Assembly: GCA_945482615.1 (NCBI GenBank)
Contig: CALYRG010000010.1
Location: 1-35,547 of the forward strand
Direction of reading: 5' to 3'
Source of the DNA: an uncultured Clostridia bacterium
Lineage (GTDB): Bacteria; Bacillota; Clostridia; Oscillospirales; Oscillospiraceae
Length of the DNA stretch: 35,547 nt
This document shows, piece by piece, positions 7,280 through 14,640 of the stretch. The translations under genes and the position numbers were made by a program. The notes beneath the pieces are model-generated. The model did not search any database and was not told where the DNA came from. It saw only the letters and a program-made list of their open reading frames with translations. The number at the start of each line of letters is the position of its first letter. The first letter of the stretch is position 1.

Positions 7280-9700
7280 ATGCGTTACGGTTACTTTGAT
7301 GATGCCCGGAAGGAATACGTCATCCAGACCCCCGCCACCCCCATGCCCTGGATCAACTATCTGGGAACCAAGGACTTCTTTTCCCTTATCAGCAATACCG
7401 CCGGCGGCTACTGCTTCTACCGGGACGCCAAGCTGCAGCGGCTGCTGCGCTACCGCTACAACAATGTCCCGGCGGACATCGGCGGACGCTTCTTCTACAT
7501 CCGGGAGGCGGGGGAGGCTCCCTGGAGCCCCACCTTCCACCCCTGCGACACGCCGCTGGATGATTACGCCTGCCGTCACGGCATGGGCTACACCATTTTT
7601 GAGTCCCGGAAGAACGGCCTGGATGCCAGGCTGACCTTCTTCGTTCCGGTGGAGGATACCTGCGAGGTGCAGCAGGTGGTGCTCACCAACCAGTCGGACA
7701 GGGAAAAGACCCTCCGGTTCACTGCCGCTGTGGAGTGGTGCCTGTGGAACGCGGTGGATGACTGCACCAACTTCCAGCGCAACCTGAACATCGGCGAGCT
7801 GGAGGTGGAGGGCAGCACCGTCTACCACAAGACCGAGTACCGGGAGCGTCGGGATCACTACGCCTACTACGGTGTGAACGCTGCGCTTTCCGGCTACGAT
7901 ACCGACCGGGACACCTTCCTCGGCACCTTCGGCAGCTTTGCCGCTCCCCGGAGCATCCTCACAGGAAAGGCCGGGAATTTCGTGGCCCACGGCGGCGCGC
8001 CCATGGCGGCACTGCACCTGGATGTGGTGCTGGCCCCCGGGGAGAGCCGCAGCTTCGTCCTCGTCCTGGGCTATGGGAAAAACCCCAGAGATCAGAAATT
8101 CATCGCCCCCGGCATCATCCGCAAGGACAGCGCCAAGGCAGTGCTTGAAAAGTATGCCGCCGACCAGGCTGTGGACGCGGCCATGGAGGAGCTGAAGGCC
8201 TACTGGGATGGGCTTCTCAGCACCTACGTGCTGCACTGCGATGATGAAAAGCTCAACCGGGCCGTGAACATCTGGCACCAGTACCAGTGCATGGTCACCT
8301 ACAATATGAGCCGCTCCGCCTCCTACTTTGAGTCCGGCACAGGCCGGGGCATGGGCTTCCGGGACAGCTGCCAGGATCTTCTGGGCTTTGTCCACATCGC
8401 CCCGGACCGTGCCCGGGAGCGGATTATCGACATTGCCTCCGTCCAGTGGGCGGACGGCAGCACTTACCACCAGTACCAGCCCCTGACCAAGCGGGGCAAC
8501 AACGACATCGGCTCCGGCTTCAATGATGACCCCCTGTGGCTGGTGGCGGCCGCCTATGCCTACATCTGCGAGACCGGGGACTGGTCTATTCTGGAGCATC
8601 CCACCCCCTTCGACAATGTGGCAGGGTCTGAGCAGCCTCTGATGGAGCATCTGCGCCGGAGCGTCCGGTATACCATGACCCACAGGGGCCCCCACGGTCT
8701 GCCTCTCATCGGCCGGGCCGACTGGAACGATTGCCTGAACCTGAACTGCTTCTCCGAAGAACCCGGGGAGAGCTTCCAGACCTCCGGCCCCTCCCAGGGC
8801 CCTGTGGCGGAGTCCGTGTTCATCGGCGGTATGTTCGTGCTGTACGCAGGGCAGTATGCCGGGCTTTGCCGGGCTTTGGGCCTGAGTCAGGAAGCCGATG
8901 AAGTCCTCTGCGCCGTGGCGGATATGGAGAAGGCCATCGTCACCCACGGCTGGGACGGCGAATGGTTCCTCCGGGCCTACGACGCTTTCAGCAACCCCGT
9001 GGGTTCTTCACGCTGTGACGAGGGCAAAATCTACATCGAGCCCCAGGGCATGTGCGTCATGGCAGGCTTAGGCAAGGACGACGGCAAGGCGGTTCAGGCC
9101 CTGGACTCTGTGCGCGAACACCTGCTGGGGAACTACGGCGTGGAGCTGCTGGCTCCCTGCTACACCGTGTACCACAAGGAGCTGGGTGAGATTTCCAGCT
9201 ATCCTCCCGGCTACAAGGAGAACGGCTCCGTCTTCTGCCACAACAACCCCTGGATTTCCATCGCTGAGACGGTGGTGGGCCGGGGCGACAACGCCTTTGA
9301 CATCTACCGCCGCACCGCTCCGGTGTATCAGGAGGAGATGAGCGACATCCGCCGGGCGGAGCCCTATGTCTACGCCCAGACCGTGGCGGCCCGGGCCTCC
9401 TTTGAGGAGGGCGCAGCCCGGAACAGCTGGCTCACCGGCACCGCCTCCTGGACCTTTGTGAACATCAGCCAGTACATCCTGGGCATCAAGCCCACGCTGG
9501 AAGGGCTGTCCGTTGACCCCTGTCTTCCCGCCGGGTTCGGGGAATACACCGTCCGGCGTGTGTTCCGGGGGGCCGTGTACAGCATCCGGGTCAGACAGAC
9601 CGGCTCCTACAGCCTGACGGTGGATGGGAAGTCCCTGCCCGGCAGGGTGATCCCTCCGGTGGAGGGCAAGACCACCTATGCGGTGGAGGTAACGGTATAA
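7280..9700 (+). CDS. Cellobiose phosphorylase (GH94)
   Basis: Cleaves cellobiose with inorganic phosphate to glucose 1-phosphate and glucose in the cytoplasm. It has 806 aa, close to the roughly 810 aa of clostridial cellobiose phosphorylases, and no signal peptide. The N-terminus RYGYFDDARKEYVI...TPWINYLG-like segment and the C-terminal NSWLTGTASW...YILGI...P are typical. The likely general acid is D481 in GRADWNDCLN, inside the (alpha/alpha)6 barrel. AGGAAAGG precedes the ATG. It may be under the LacI-family regulator upstream, although a MITE-like element separates them. Cellodextrin or laminaribiose phosphorylase are the alternatives within GH94; the N-terminal motif favours cellobiose. 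No cognate transporter is in the window. Confidence 0.92.
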   Translation: MRYGYFDDARKEYVIQTPATPMPWINYLGTKDFFSLISNTAGGYCFYRDAKLQRLLRYRYNNVPADIGGRFFYIREAGEAPWSPTFHPCDTPLDDYACRHGMGYTIFESRKNGLDARLTFFVPVEDTCEVQQVVLTNQSDREKTLRFTAAVEWCLWNAVDDCTNFQRNLNIGELEVEGSTVYHKTEYRERRDHYAYYGVNAALSGYDTDRDTFLGTFGSFAAPRSILTGKAGNFVAHGGAPMAALHLDVVLAPGESRSFVLVLGYGKNPRDQKFIAPGIIRKDSAKAVLEKYAADQAVDAAMEELKAYWDGLLSTYVLHCDDEKLNRAVNIWHQYQCMVTYNMSRSASYFESGTGRGMGFRDSCQDLLGFVHIAPDRARERIIDIASVQWADGSTYHQYQPLTKRGNNDIGSGFNDDPLWLVAAAYAYICETGDWSILEHPTPFDNVAGSEQPLMEHLRRSVRYTMTHRGPHGLPLIGRADWNDCLNLNCFSEEPGESFQTSGPSQGPVAESVFIGGMFVLYAGQYAGLCRALGLSQEADEVLCAVADMEKAIVTHGWDGEWFLRAYDAFSNPVGSSRCDEGKIYIEPQGMCVMAGLGKDDGKAVQALDSVREHLLGNYGVELLAPCYTVYHKELGEISSYPPGYKENGSVFCHNNPWISIAETVVGRGDNAFDIYRRTAPVYQEEMSDIRRAEPYVYAQTVAARASFEEGAARNSWLTGTASWTFVNISQYILGIKPTLEGLSVDPCLPAGFGEYTVRRVFRGAVYSIRVRQTGSYSLTVDGKSLPGRVIPPVEGKTTYAVEVTV

Positions 9701-9713
9701 CGAAATCTTCCCC

Positions 9714-9744
9714 AGGCTCCCTCTCCGTGAGGGAGCCTTTCTCT
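9714..9744 (+). terminator. Rho-independent terminator after cellobiose phosphorylase
   Basis: Perfect 9-bp stem GGCTCCCTC / GAGGGAGCC with a 5-nt loop, followed by TTTCTCT, starting 14 nt after the stop codon. Confidence 0.8.
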
Positions 9745-9753
9745 GTCCTGAGC

Positions 9754-9778
9754 AGGGGCGATTATCAATCGCCCCTAC
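9754..9778. repeat. Solo palindromic repeat, A-T variant
   Basis: Palindrome with arms AGGGGCGATT and AATCGCCCCT around ATC. Relative to the common form, one base pair in the stem has changed on both sides (G-C to A-T), so pairing is preserved. Confidence 0.85.
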
Positions 9779-9792
9779 GGGTGTGTGGACGG

Positions 9793-9918
9793 CGGGCGGT
9801 TGATAGGAAATTATGGTATGATTGCCACCGGCAATCATGGAAATTTTGATTCGCTGCGCGTAGCACCACGCCCCTACGGGTGCGGGGGTGATTGCGGGCG
9901 GTTGATAACCGCCCCTAC
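9793..9918. mobile_element. MITE-like element, copy b (internally shortened)
   Basis: About 126 bp. It keeps the ATGATTGCC / GGCAATCAT hairpin, the ATTTTGATTCGCTGCG block and a CACCACGCCC segment of copies a and c, but lacks the right-hand half (the GGGCGAATACGTA and GTACCATTCAACGTAC blocks). It ends in the complete palindrome at about 9896-9918. Together with the solo repeat it fills the 279-bp gap between the phosphorylase and the next gene; no coding sequence or clear promoter is seen there. Confidence 0.65.
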
Positions 9919-9979
9919 AGAAGCGCTCCTTTACGCATCTTTTCCCATCCGCAGAATACACTGTTCCGAGGTGATGGAC

Positions 9980-10246
9980 ATGGCGTATGAGATACACTAC
10001 GGCCCGGAGGAAAAGCGCCGGGGAGGTGGGGCAGTTTTCCTTGCCATGGTGCTGGTGCTGGCCTTTCTGGCGGTGGGCGCCCTCTGGCCGGAGAGAGCCG
10101 AACAGCTCCGGGATTTTCTGACCCCCGGCGACCCGGCGGTAACCACTGCCGCGCTGGAGGATTTCGCTCAGGAGCTGCGGGGGGGCAAACCGGTGACGGA
10201 GGCACTCAGGGAGCTTGCCCGAAGGATCAAGGGCTATGGGGATTGA
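9980..10246 (+). CDS. Small single-pass membrane protein upstream of M50 protease
   Basis: 88 aa, not recognised. It has a charged N-terminus, one membrane segment at about residues 18-36 (AVFLAMVLVLAFLAVGALW) and a C-terminal charged, probably helical domain (about 37-88). I chose the ATG at 9980 because GAGGTG lies 6 nt upstream; the ATG at 9974 is too close and the open frame further up runs through repeat sequence. It overlaps the M50 protease gene by 11 nt, so the two are probably co-translated. By position it could be a partner or regulator of that protease, as SpoIVFA is for SpoIVFB, but no similarity to SpoIVFA is evident. This role is inference. Confidence 0.7.
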   Translation: MAYEIHYGPEEKRRGGGAVFLAMVLVLAFLAVGALWPERAEQLRDFLTPGDPAVTTAALEDFAQELRGGKPVTEALRELARRIKGYGD

Positions 10247-10727
10247 GCCAAGGGTCTATATCCTCCTGGCGCTGCTGCTGCTGGTGCTGCCCATCCGGTG
10301 GCTGGTGGCTGCCGTACTGGCGGCGGCCTTCCACGAGGGCTGCCACATGGCGGCGGTGTACCTGCTGGGAGGGCGGTGCGAGGGCATCCGGCTCAGCGCC
10401 CAGGGGGCCAGGATGGAGGCAACCCTCCCCGCTTTCCGGGGGGAGCTGCTGGCCGTTCTGGCGGGGCCTGCGGGAAGCCTGCTGCTGCTGAGCCTGTACC
10501 GGGTGCTTCCCCGGGTGGCCGTGTGCGCCGCGGTTCAGGGCTTTTACAATCTGCTGCCCATAGAGCCTCTGGACGGCGGACGTGCCCTGCGGCTGTGTCT
10601 GGAACATTGGTGCCCGCACCGGGCGGAGAAGATCATGACCCTGGTGCGCTTTGCAATTCTGGGAGGAATTGTCGCTGCGGCCTATGGAATTTCGTATTGC
10701 AATTCCGGCGGATTCGGGGTACAATAG
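10236..10727 (+). CDS. Site-2 protease family (M50) intramembrane metalloprotease
   Basis: 163-aa polytopic membrane zinc protease. The HExxH site is H33-E34-G-C-H37 within the second membrane segment and the third zinc ligand is D113 in NLLPIEPLDGG. Both are placed as in SpoIVFB-type group III site-2 proteases, which cut membrane-bound precursors such as pro-sigma factors. It is shorter than Bacillus SpoIVFB (under 60% of its length) and has no CBS or PDZ domain. The ATG at 10236 overlaps the upstream gene by 11 nt; a TTG at 10215 is possible but less likely. A sporulation role is plausible, not shown. Confidence 0.8.
   Translation: MGIEPRVYILLALLLLVLPIRWLVAAVLAAAFHEGCHMAAVYLLGGRCEGIRLSAQGARMEATLPAFRGELLAVLAGPAGSLLLLSLYRVLPRVAVCAAVQGFYNLLPIEPLDGGRALRLCLEHWCPHRAEKIMTLVRFAILGGIVAAAYGISYCNSGGFGVQ
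10697..10725 (+). promoter_or_regulatory. Predicted promoter of the radical-SAM operon
   Basis: TTGCAA (10697-10702), a 17-nt spacer and TACAAT (10720-10725), inside the last codons of the M50 gene. The predicted start is near 10732, about 28 nt before the radical-SAM start codon. Confidence 0.6.
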
Positions 10728-10759
10728 GGCTGCAAAAAAGACAATGAGGTATAAACTGT

Positions 10760-12598
10760 ATGACGCAGCTGAAAGAACGGCTCCTGCTGTCCGTTCAAAA
10801 GCCCGCCCGGTACACCGGCGGGGAATGGGGCGAGGTGCAAAAGGATCCTGCCCAGGTTCGGGTGCGGGTGGCCTTTGCCTTCCCGGACACCTATGAGATC
10901 GGTATGTCCAACGTGGGTATGCGCATCCTCTATGGTGTGATGAACCGGATGGAGGGGGTGTGGTGCGAGCGGGTCTTCACCCCCTGGGGGGACATGGAGG
11001 AGGCCATGCGCGCCCATGGCCTGCCCCTTTGGACCTTGGAGAGCCAGACCCCGGTGAAGGAATTTGACATGATCGCCTTCTCCGTGGGCTATGAGATGGC
11101 CTATTCCAATATTCTCAATATGCTCCGGCTCTCGGGCGTTCCCCTCCGTTCTTCTGAGCGGAAGGGACTTCGGAACATGGTCTTCGCCGGGGGCGTGTGC
11201 ACCTTCAACCCGGAGCCCTTTGCCGACTTCGTGGACTTCTTCTCCCTGGGAGAGGGGGAGGAGGTCACCGTGGAGATCGTGCGCCTCTACGACCGGGCCA
11301 AGGGGGAGGACTGGAGCAAGGAGCAGTTCCTCCGGGAAGTCGCCAAAATCCCCGGGGTGTACGTGCCCAGCTTCTACCGCCACGACTATAACCCCGACGG
11401 CACCCTGAAAGCCGTGGTGCCCCTGGTGGATGGTGTGCCCACGGTGCACAGAAAGCGGATCGTGGAGGACCTGGACAGTGCCTACTTCCCCACGAAGATG
11501 ATCGTTCCCTCCACCGAGATCGTCCACGACCGGGGAAATCTGGAGCTGTTCCGGGGCTGCATCCGGGGCTGCCGGTTCTGCCAGGCGGGGTTCAGCTGCC
11601 GCCCGGTGCGCAGAAAAAGCCCGGAGGTACTCTACCGCCAGGCAACGGAGCTGATTGAATACTCCGGCAACAATGAAATCACCATTTCCAGTCTCTCCAC
11701 CTCCGACTACCGGGGGCTGAAGGAGCTCACCGAAAAGCTCCTTCCCTACTGCGCCCAGCACCGGATTCAGCTGTCCGTGCCGTCTCTGCGGGCGGACAAC
11801 TTCTCCCGGGAGCTGATGGACAAGCTGCAGACCGCCCGGAAAAGCGGCCTGACCTTCGCCCCGGAGGCCGGAACCCAGCGGCTCCGGGATGTAATCAACA
11901 AGAACCTGACGGAGGAGGAGATCCTCCACACCTGTGAGCTTGCCTTCTCCGGCGGGTGGAGCAACGTCAAGCTCTACTTCATGCTGGGTCTGCCCACGGA
12001 AACCGACGAGGATGTGCTGGGCATCGCGGAGCTGGTGTACAAGGTCATCAAACTCTGGCGGGAGTGCGGCACCAACCGCAAGCGGGGCCTGCGGGTTCAC
12101 GTGGCAACCGCCTACTTTGTGCCCAAGCCCCACACCCCCTTCCAGTGGGAGAAGCAGATCACCCCGGAGGAGTATCTGCGGCGGTGCAAACTACTCAAGT
12201 CCCACCTGTATTCCAAGTCCGTGGAGTACGACTACCATAGCCCGGATTTAAGCCGCCTGGAGGCGGTGTTCGCCCGGGGAGACCGGCGGCTGGGCCCGGT
12301 GATCGAGACCGCCGTGAAAAAGGGTGCCCGGCTGGACGGCTGGGACGAATACTTCAACAAGGATATCTGGGAGGAAGCCTTCCGGGAGTGCGGGGTTGAC
12401 CCGGACTTCTACACCGTCCGGGGCTACGGCGAGGAGGAGCTGCTTCCCTGGGATGCCATCGATGTGGGCGTGACCAAGAAATTCTTACAGCTGGAACGCC
12501 GCCGGGCCTATGCGGGAAAAATCACCCCGGACTGCCGCCAGGGCTGCGCCGGGTGCGGCGCCAACCGAATGCTCAGGGAGGTGGAATGCGATGCTTAG
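10760..12598 (+). CDS. B12-binding-domain radical SAM protein, TIGR03960 family
   Basis: 612 aa. The N-terminal half has the vitamin-B12-binding-like fold region and the core holds the radical SAM cluster motif C267-x3-C271-x2-C274 in FRGCIRGCRFCQAG, which binds [4Fe-4S] and SAM. A second Cys-rich stretch, DCRQGCAGCGANRM, closes the protein. The family is widespread in Clostridia, but its substrate is unknown to me. The start has GAGGT 9 nt upstream. Its end overlaps the DUF2344 gene by 8 nt; in many Clostridia this pair precedes ribonuclease G and ribosomal protein genes, which are absent here. Confidence 0.9.
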   Translation: MTQLKERLLLSVQKPARYTGGEWGEVQKDPAQVRVRVAFAFPDTYEIGMSNVGMRILYGVMNRMEGVWCERVFTPWGDMEEAMRAHGLPLWTLESQTPVKEFDMIAFSVGYEMAYSNILNMLRLSGVPLRSSERKGLRNMVFAGGVCTFNPEPFADFVDFFSLGEGEEVTVEIVRLYDRAKGEDWSKEQFLREVAKIPGVYVPSFYRHDYNPDGTLKAVVPLVDGVPTVHRKRIVEDLDSAYFPTKMIVPSTEIVHDRGNLELFRGCIRGCRFCQAGFSCRPVRRKSPEVLYRQATELIEYSGNNEITISSLSTSDYRGLKELTEKLLPYCAQHRIQLSVPSLRADNFSRELMDKLQTARKSGLTFAPEAGTQRLRDVINKNLTEEEILHTCELAFSGGWSNVKLYFMLGLPTETDEDVLGIAELVYKVIKLWRECGTNRKRGLRVHVATAYFVPKPHTPFQWEKQITPEEYLRRCKLLKSHLYSKSVEYDYHSPDLSRLEAVFARGDRRLGPVIETAVKKGARLDGWDEYFNKDIWEEAFRECGVDPDFYTVRGYGEEELLPWDAIDVGVTKKFLQLERRRAYAGKITPDCRQGCAGCGANRMLREVECDA

Positions 12599-13250
12599 AG
12601 CCCTGTTTGAGAAGACCGGGCGGGCGGTGTACATCTCCCACCTGGATCTGATGCGGCTGTTTCAGCGCGCCTTCCAGCGGGCGGGACTGCCCCTGACCCA
12701 TGGCCAGGGCTTCAACCCCCGGCCCTTCGTGTCCATTGCTCTGCCTATGAGCCTGGGGATGGAGAGCCGGTGTGAGCTGCTGGAATTTCAGCTGGACGGG
12801 GTGGAAGTCCCCGGGGAGGAAATCTGCCGCCGGCTGAACGATGCCCTGGTGGAGGGCGTCCGGGTGCTGGAGGTGTATGAAGGGGAGCGGAAGCTGAAAT
12901 ATCTTTCCCTGCTTCGCTGCCGCCTGACCCTGGAATATGACCGGGGCATCCCGGAGGGGGCGGAGGATCAAATCGATGCCCTTTTCCGCCGGGAGCGCCT
13001 GATGGTTGAGAAAAAGGGTAAGAACGGCACCGTAGAGCAGGACATCCTGCCCATGCTGAAGCAGTGGAAGCTGGAGCGGCTGAACCCCCAGGAGCTGGCT
13101 CTGGAGGCCCTGATCTGCTGCCAGAACCCCGCCCTCAACCCCATGCAGCTGGAAGCGGCCATCCGGGTGTACCTGCCGGGGCTGTCCCCGGACTTCACCC
13201 GCTGCTGCCGCCTGGAAATCTACGATTCTGAACAGACTGTATTTCGATAA
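12591..13250 (+). CDS. TIGR03936 / DUF2344 radical-SAM-linked protein
   Basis: 219 aa, the usual companion of the TIGR03960 radical SAM enzyme and in some species fused to it. The N-terminus shows the family pattern: FEKTGRAVYISHLDLMRLFQ followed by GLPLTHGQGFNPRP and SIALPMSLGMES. The ATG at 12591 lies within the end of the preceding gene, with GGGAGGTGG just before it, so translation is coupled. Biochemical function is unknown; acting in one complex or pathway with the radical SAM protein is inferred from the conserved pairing. Confidence 0.9.
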   Translation: MLRALFEKTGRAVYISHLDLMRLFQRAFQRAGLPLTHGQGFNPRPFVSIALPMSLGMESRCELLEFQLDGVEVPGEEICRRLNDALVEGVRVLEVYEGERKLKYLSLLRCRLTLEYDRGIPEGAEDQIDALFRRERLMVEKKGKNGTVEQDILPMLKQWKLERLNPQELALEALICCQNPALNPMQLEAAIRVYLPGLSPDFTRCCRLEIYDSEQTVFR

Positions 13251-13265
13251 AAAAGGAGAACAAAT

Positions 13266-13481
13266 ATGAACGATATCGTACTGGAAGAGTGCCCCATCTG
13301 CCGGGGCAATGGCATGCTGGTTCACGAGGGAGGCTGGAGCGTAGAGGTGCAGTGCGCCGATTGCAGCGCCCACACCGTGTACGTGGAGTACAAGGACGAG
13401 ACGGAAAAGCGCTCCGCCGAGGAAGCGGTGGCCTACCTGTGGAACATGGGCAAGGTCATCAGCAGCGAGCGGGGCGAATAA
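13266..13481 (+). CDS. Lar-type zinc-ribbon small protein
   Basis: 71 aa with two Cys pairs, C9-x2-C12 and C30-x2-C33, then an acidic linker and a C-terminal AVAYLWN segment. This is the layout of Lar / restriction-alleviation-like zinc ribbons (CPxC...C..C...A...WN), common in phages and bacteria. AAGGAG lies 5-6 nt before the ATG and the gene starts 15 nt after DUF2344, so it is probably co-transcribed. The actual role here is unknown; anti-restriction activity is only a family-level suggestion. Confidence 0.75.
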   Translation: MNDIVLEECPICRGNGMLVHEGGWSVEVQCADCSAHTVYVEYKDETEKRSAEEAVAYLWNMGKVISSERGE

Positions 13482-13500
13482 GCGGAAGAAAACGGCATCC

Positions 13501-13523
13501 GTAGGGGCGGTTATCAACCGCCC
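13501..13523. repeat. Solo palindromic repeat
   Basis: Complete copy of the GTAGGGGCGGTTATCA palindrome with the closing AACCGCCC arm, 20 nt after the stop of the zinc-ribbon gene. Confidence 0.85.
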
Positions 13524-13543
13524 GCCGTCACCGAACCCACCCT

Positions 13544-13824
13544 GTAGGGGCGGTTATCATTGCATCATGGTATGATTGCCGGTGGCAATCATTGGGATTT
13601 TGATTCGCTGCGCAGCGCACCACGCCCGTGCGGTGGGGGTTGCCGGTTTGACGAGGCCTGGGCGAAGATGGAGGCCGGTGCCCGGGCAGCCGTCCCCGGC
13701 TGCCCGGCGGTGAGGGGTTGACGTTTTGACGAAGGTCGGGCGAATACGTATTAACGTCCAACATGTACCATTCAACGTACCGCACAGGGAACCACAATTT
13801 CGGGCGGTTGATAACCGCCCCTAC
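13544..13824. mobile_element. MITE-like element, copy c (longest)
   Basis: About 281 bp, starting GTAGGGGCGGTTATCA and ending TGATAACCGCCCCTAC, i.e. 16-nt perfect terminal inverted repeats. It contains the blocks of copy a in the same order (ATGATTGCC / GGCAATCAT hairpin, ATTTTGATTCGCTGCG, CACCACGCCC, GGGCGAATACGTA, GTACCATTCAACGTAC) plus about 75 extra bp in the middle. No gene is seen in it. Confidence 0.75.
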
Positions 13825-13836
13825 CCCGCCGCACCC

Positions 13837-13859
13837 GTAGGGGCGATTATCAATCGCCC
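13837..13859. repeat. Solo palindromic repeat, A-T variant
   Basis: Same palindrome as 9754-9778, with GGGCGATT and AATCGCCC arms. The solo repeats, MITE copy c and the hairpin at 13899-13931 account for the 470-bp gap between the zinc-ribbon and kinase genes. Confidence 0.85.
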
Positions 13860-13898
13860 GCCGTCATCCCATCCGCCCCCGCGATATTTGCGCAGAAG

Positions 13899-13931
13899 CT
13901 CCCCCGCAGCGAAAGAATCGCTGCGGGGGAG
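13899..13931 (-). terminator. Strong hairpin at the 3' end of the kinase gene
   Basis: Perfect 14-bp stem (CTCCCCCGCAGCGA and its complement) with a 5-nt loop, 20 nt past the kinase stop codon. Neither strand has a clean T-run after it, so it is a probable but not canonical terminator. Confidence 0.55.
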
Positions 13932-13951
13932 TGGTGTTCTGTTAGGCCCGG

Positions 13952-14640
13952 TCAGGGGGTGCGGATATCTGTCCAGGAGCTTACGTTGCATCGATTAAAG
14001 CCAGTTGCTCCTGTGGCCACTAAGGTGCCATCGCTGCGCAGACCCACGGTGTGGTCTGTTCCCACAGCCACCGCCACGATGTCCTGCCAGAGGCTTACGT
14101 CGCATTCACCATTGCCATTCCATCCTGCAGCCACCACGGTGCCGTCGCTGCGCAGGCCCACGGCGTGGCAATATCCCGCCGCCACCGCCACGATGTCCCG
14201 CCAGCCGCTTATGTCGAGTTTACCAAAGGGATTTATTCCTGTGGCCACCACGGTGCCGTCGCTGCGAAGGCCCACGGTGTGCCAGTCTCCCGCCGCCACC
14301 GCCACGATGTCCCGCCAGCCGCTTACATCGCATTGACCATCGTCATTGTCTCCTGTGGCCACTACGGTGCCGTCGCTGCGAAGGCCCACGGTGTGACCCG
14401 ATCCCGCAGCCACCGCCACGATGTCCCTCCAGTCGCTTACGTCGCATTGACCAAAGCCATTGCCTCCTGCGGCCACCACGGTGCCGTCGCTGCGAAGGCC
14501 CACGGTGTGACCATATCCCGCAGCCACCGCCACGATGTCCGTCCAGAGGCTTACATCGCATCGACCATGTTTGTCGTATCCTGCAGCCACCACGGTGCCG
14601 TCGCTGCGAAGGCCCACGGTGTGCTCCGATCCCGCAGCCA
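13952..14640 (-). repeat. Six tandem 114-bp repeats encoding RCC1-like blades
   Basis: In-gene tandem repeats of 38 codons, each with the core HTVGLRSDGTVVA and a WxDIVAVAAG end. Within each unit a stretch of about six residues after the core differs strongly (for example YDKHGR, GNGFGQ, DNDDGQ, INPFGK, WNGNGE), while the flanking DNA is nearly identical. The last unit is more divergent and closes the protein. Confidence 0.9.

Noticed and set aside
10682-12133. 483-codon open frame on the minus strand
   Set aside because: It is antisense to the radical-SAM gene, which has its CxxxCxxC motif and a good ribosome site.
13952-14640. Regular repeats that could look like a CRISPR array
   Set aside because: The 114-bp units are in frame and encode RCC1-like blades; there are no short identical repeats with unique spacers.
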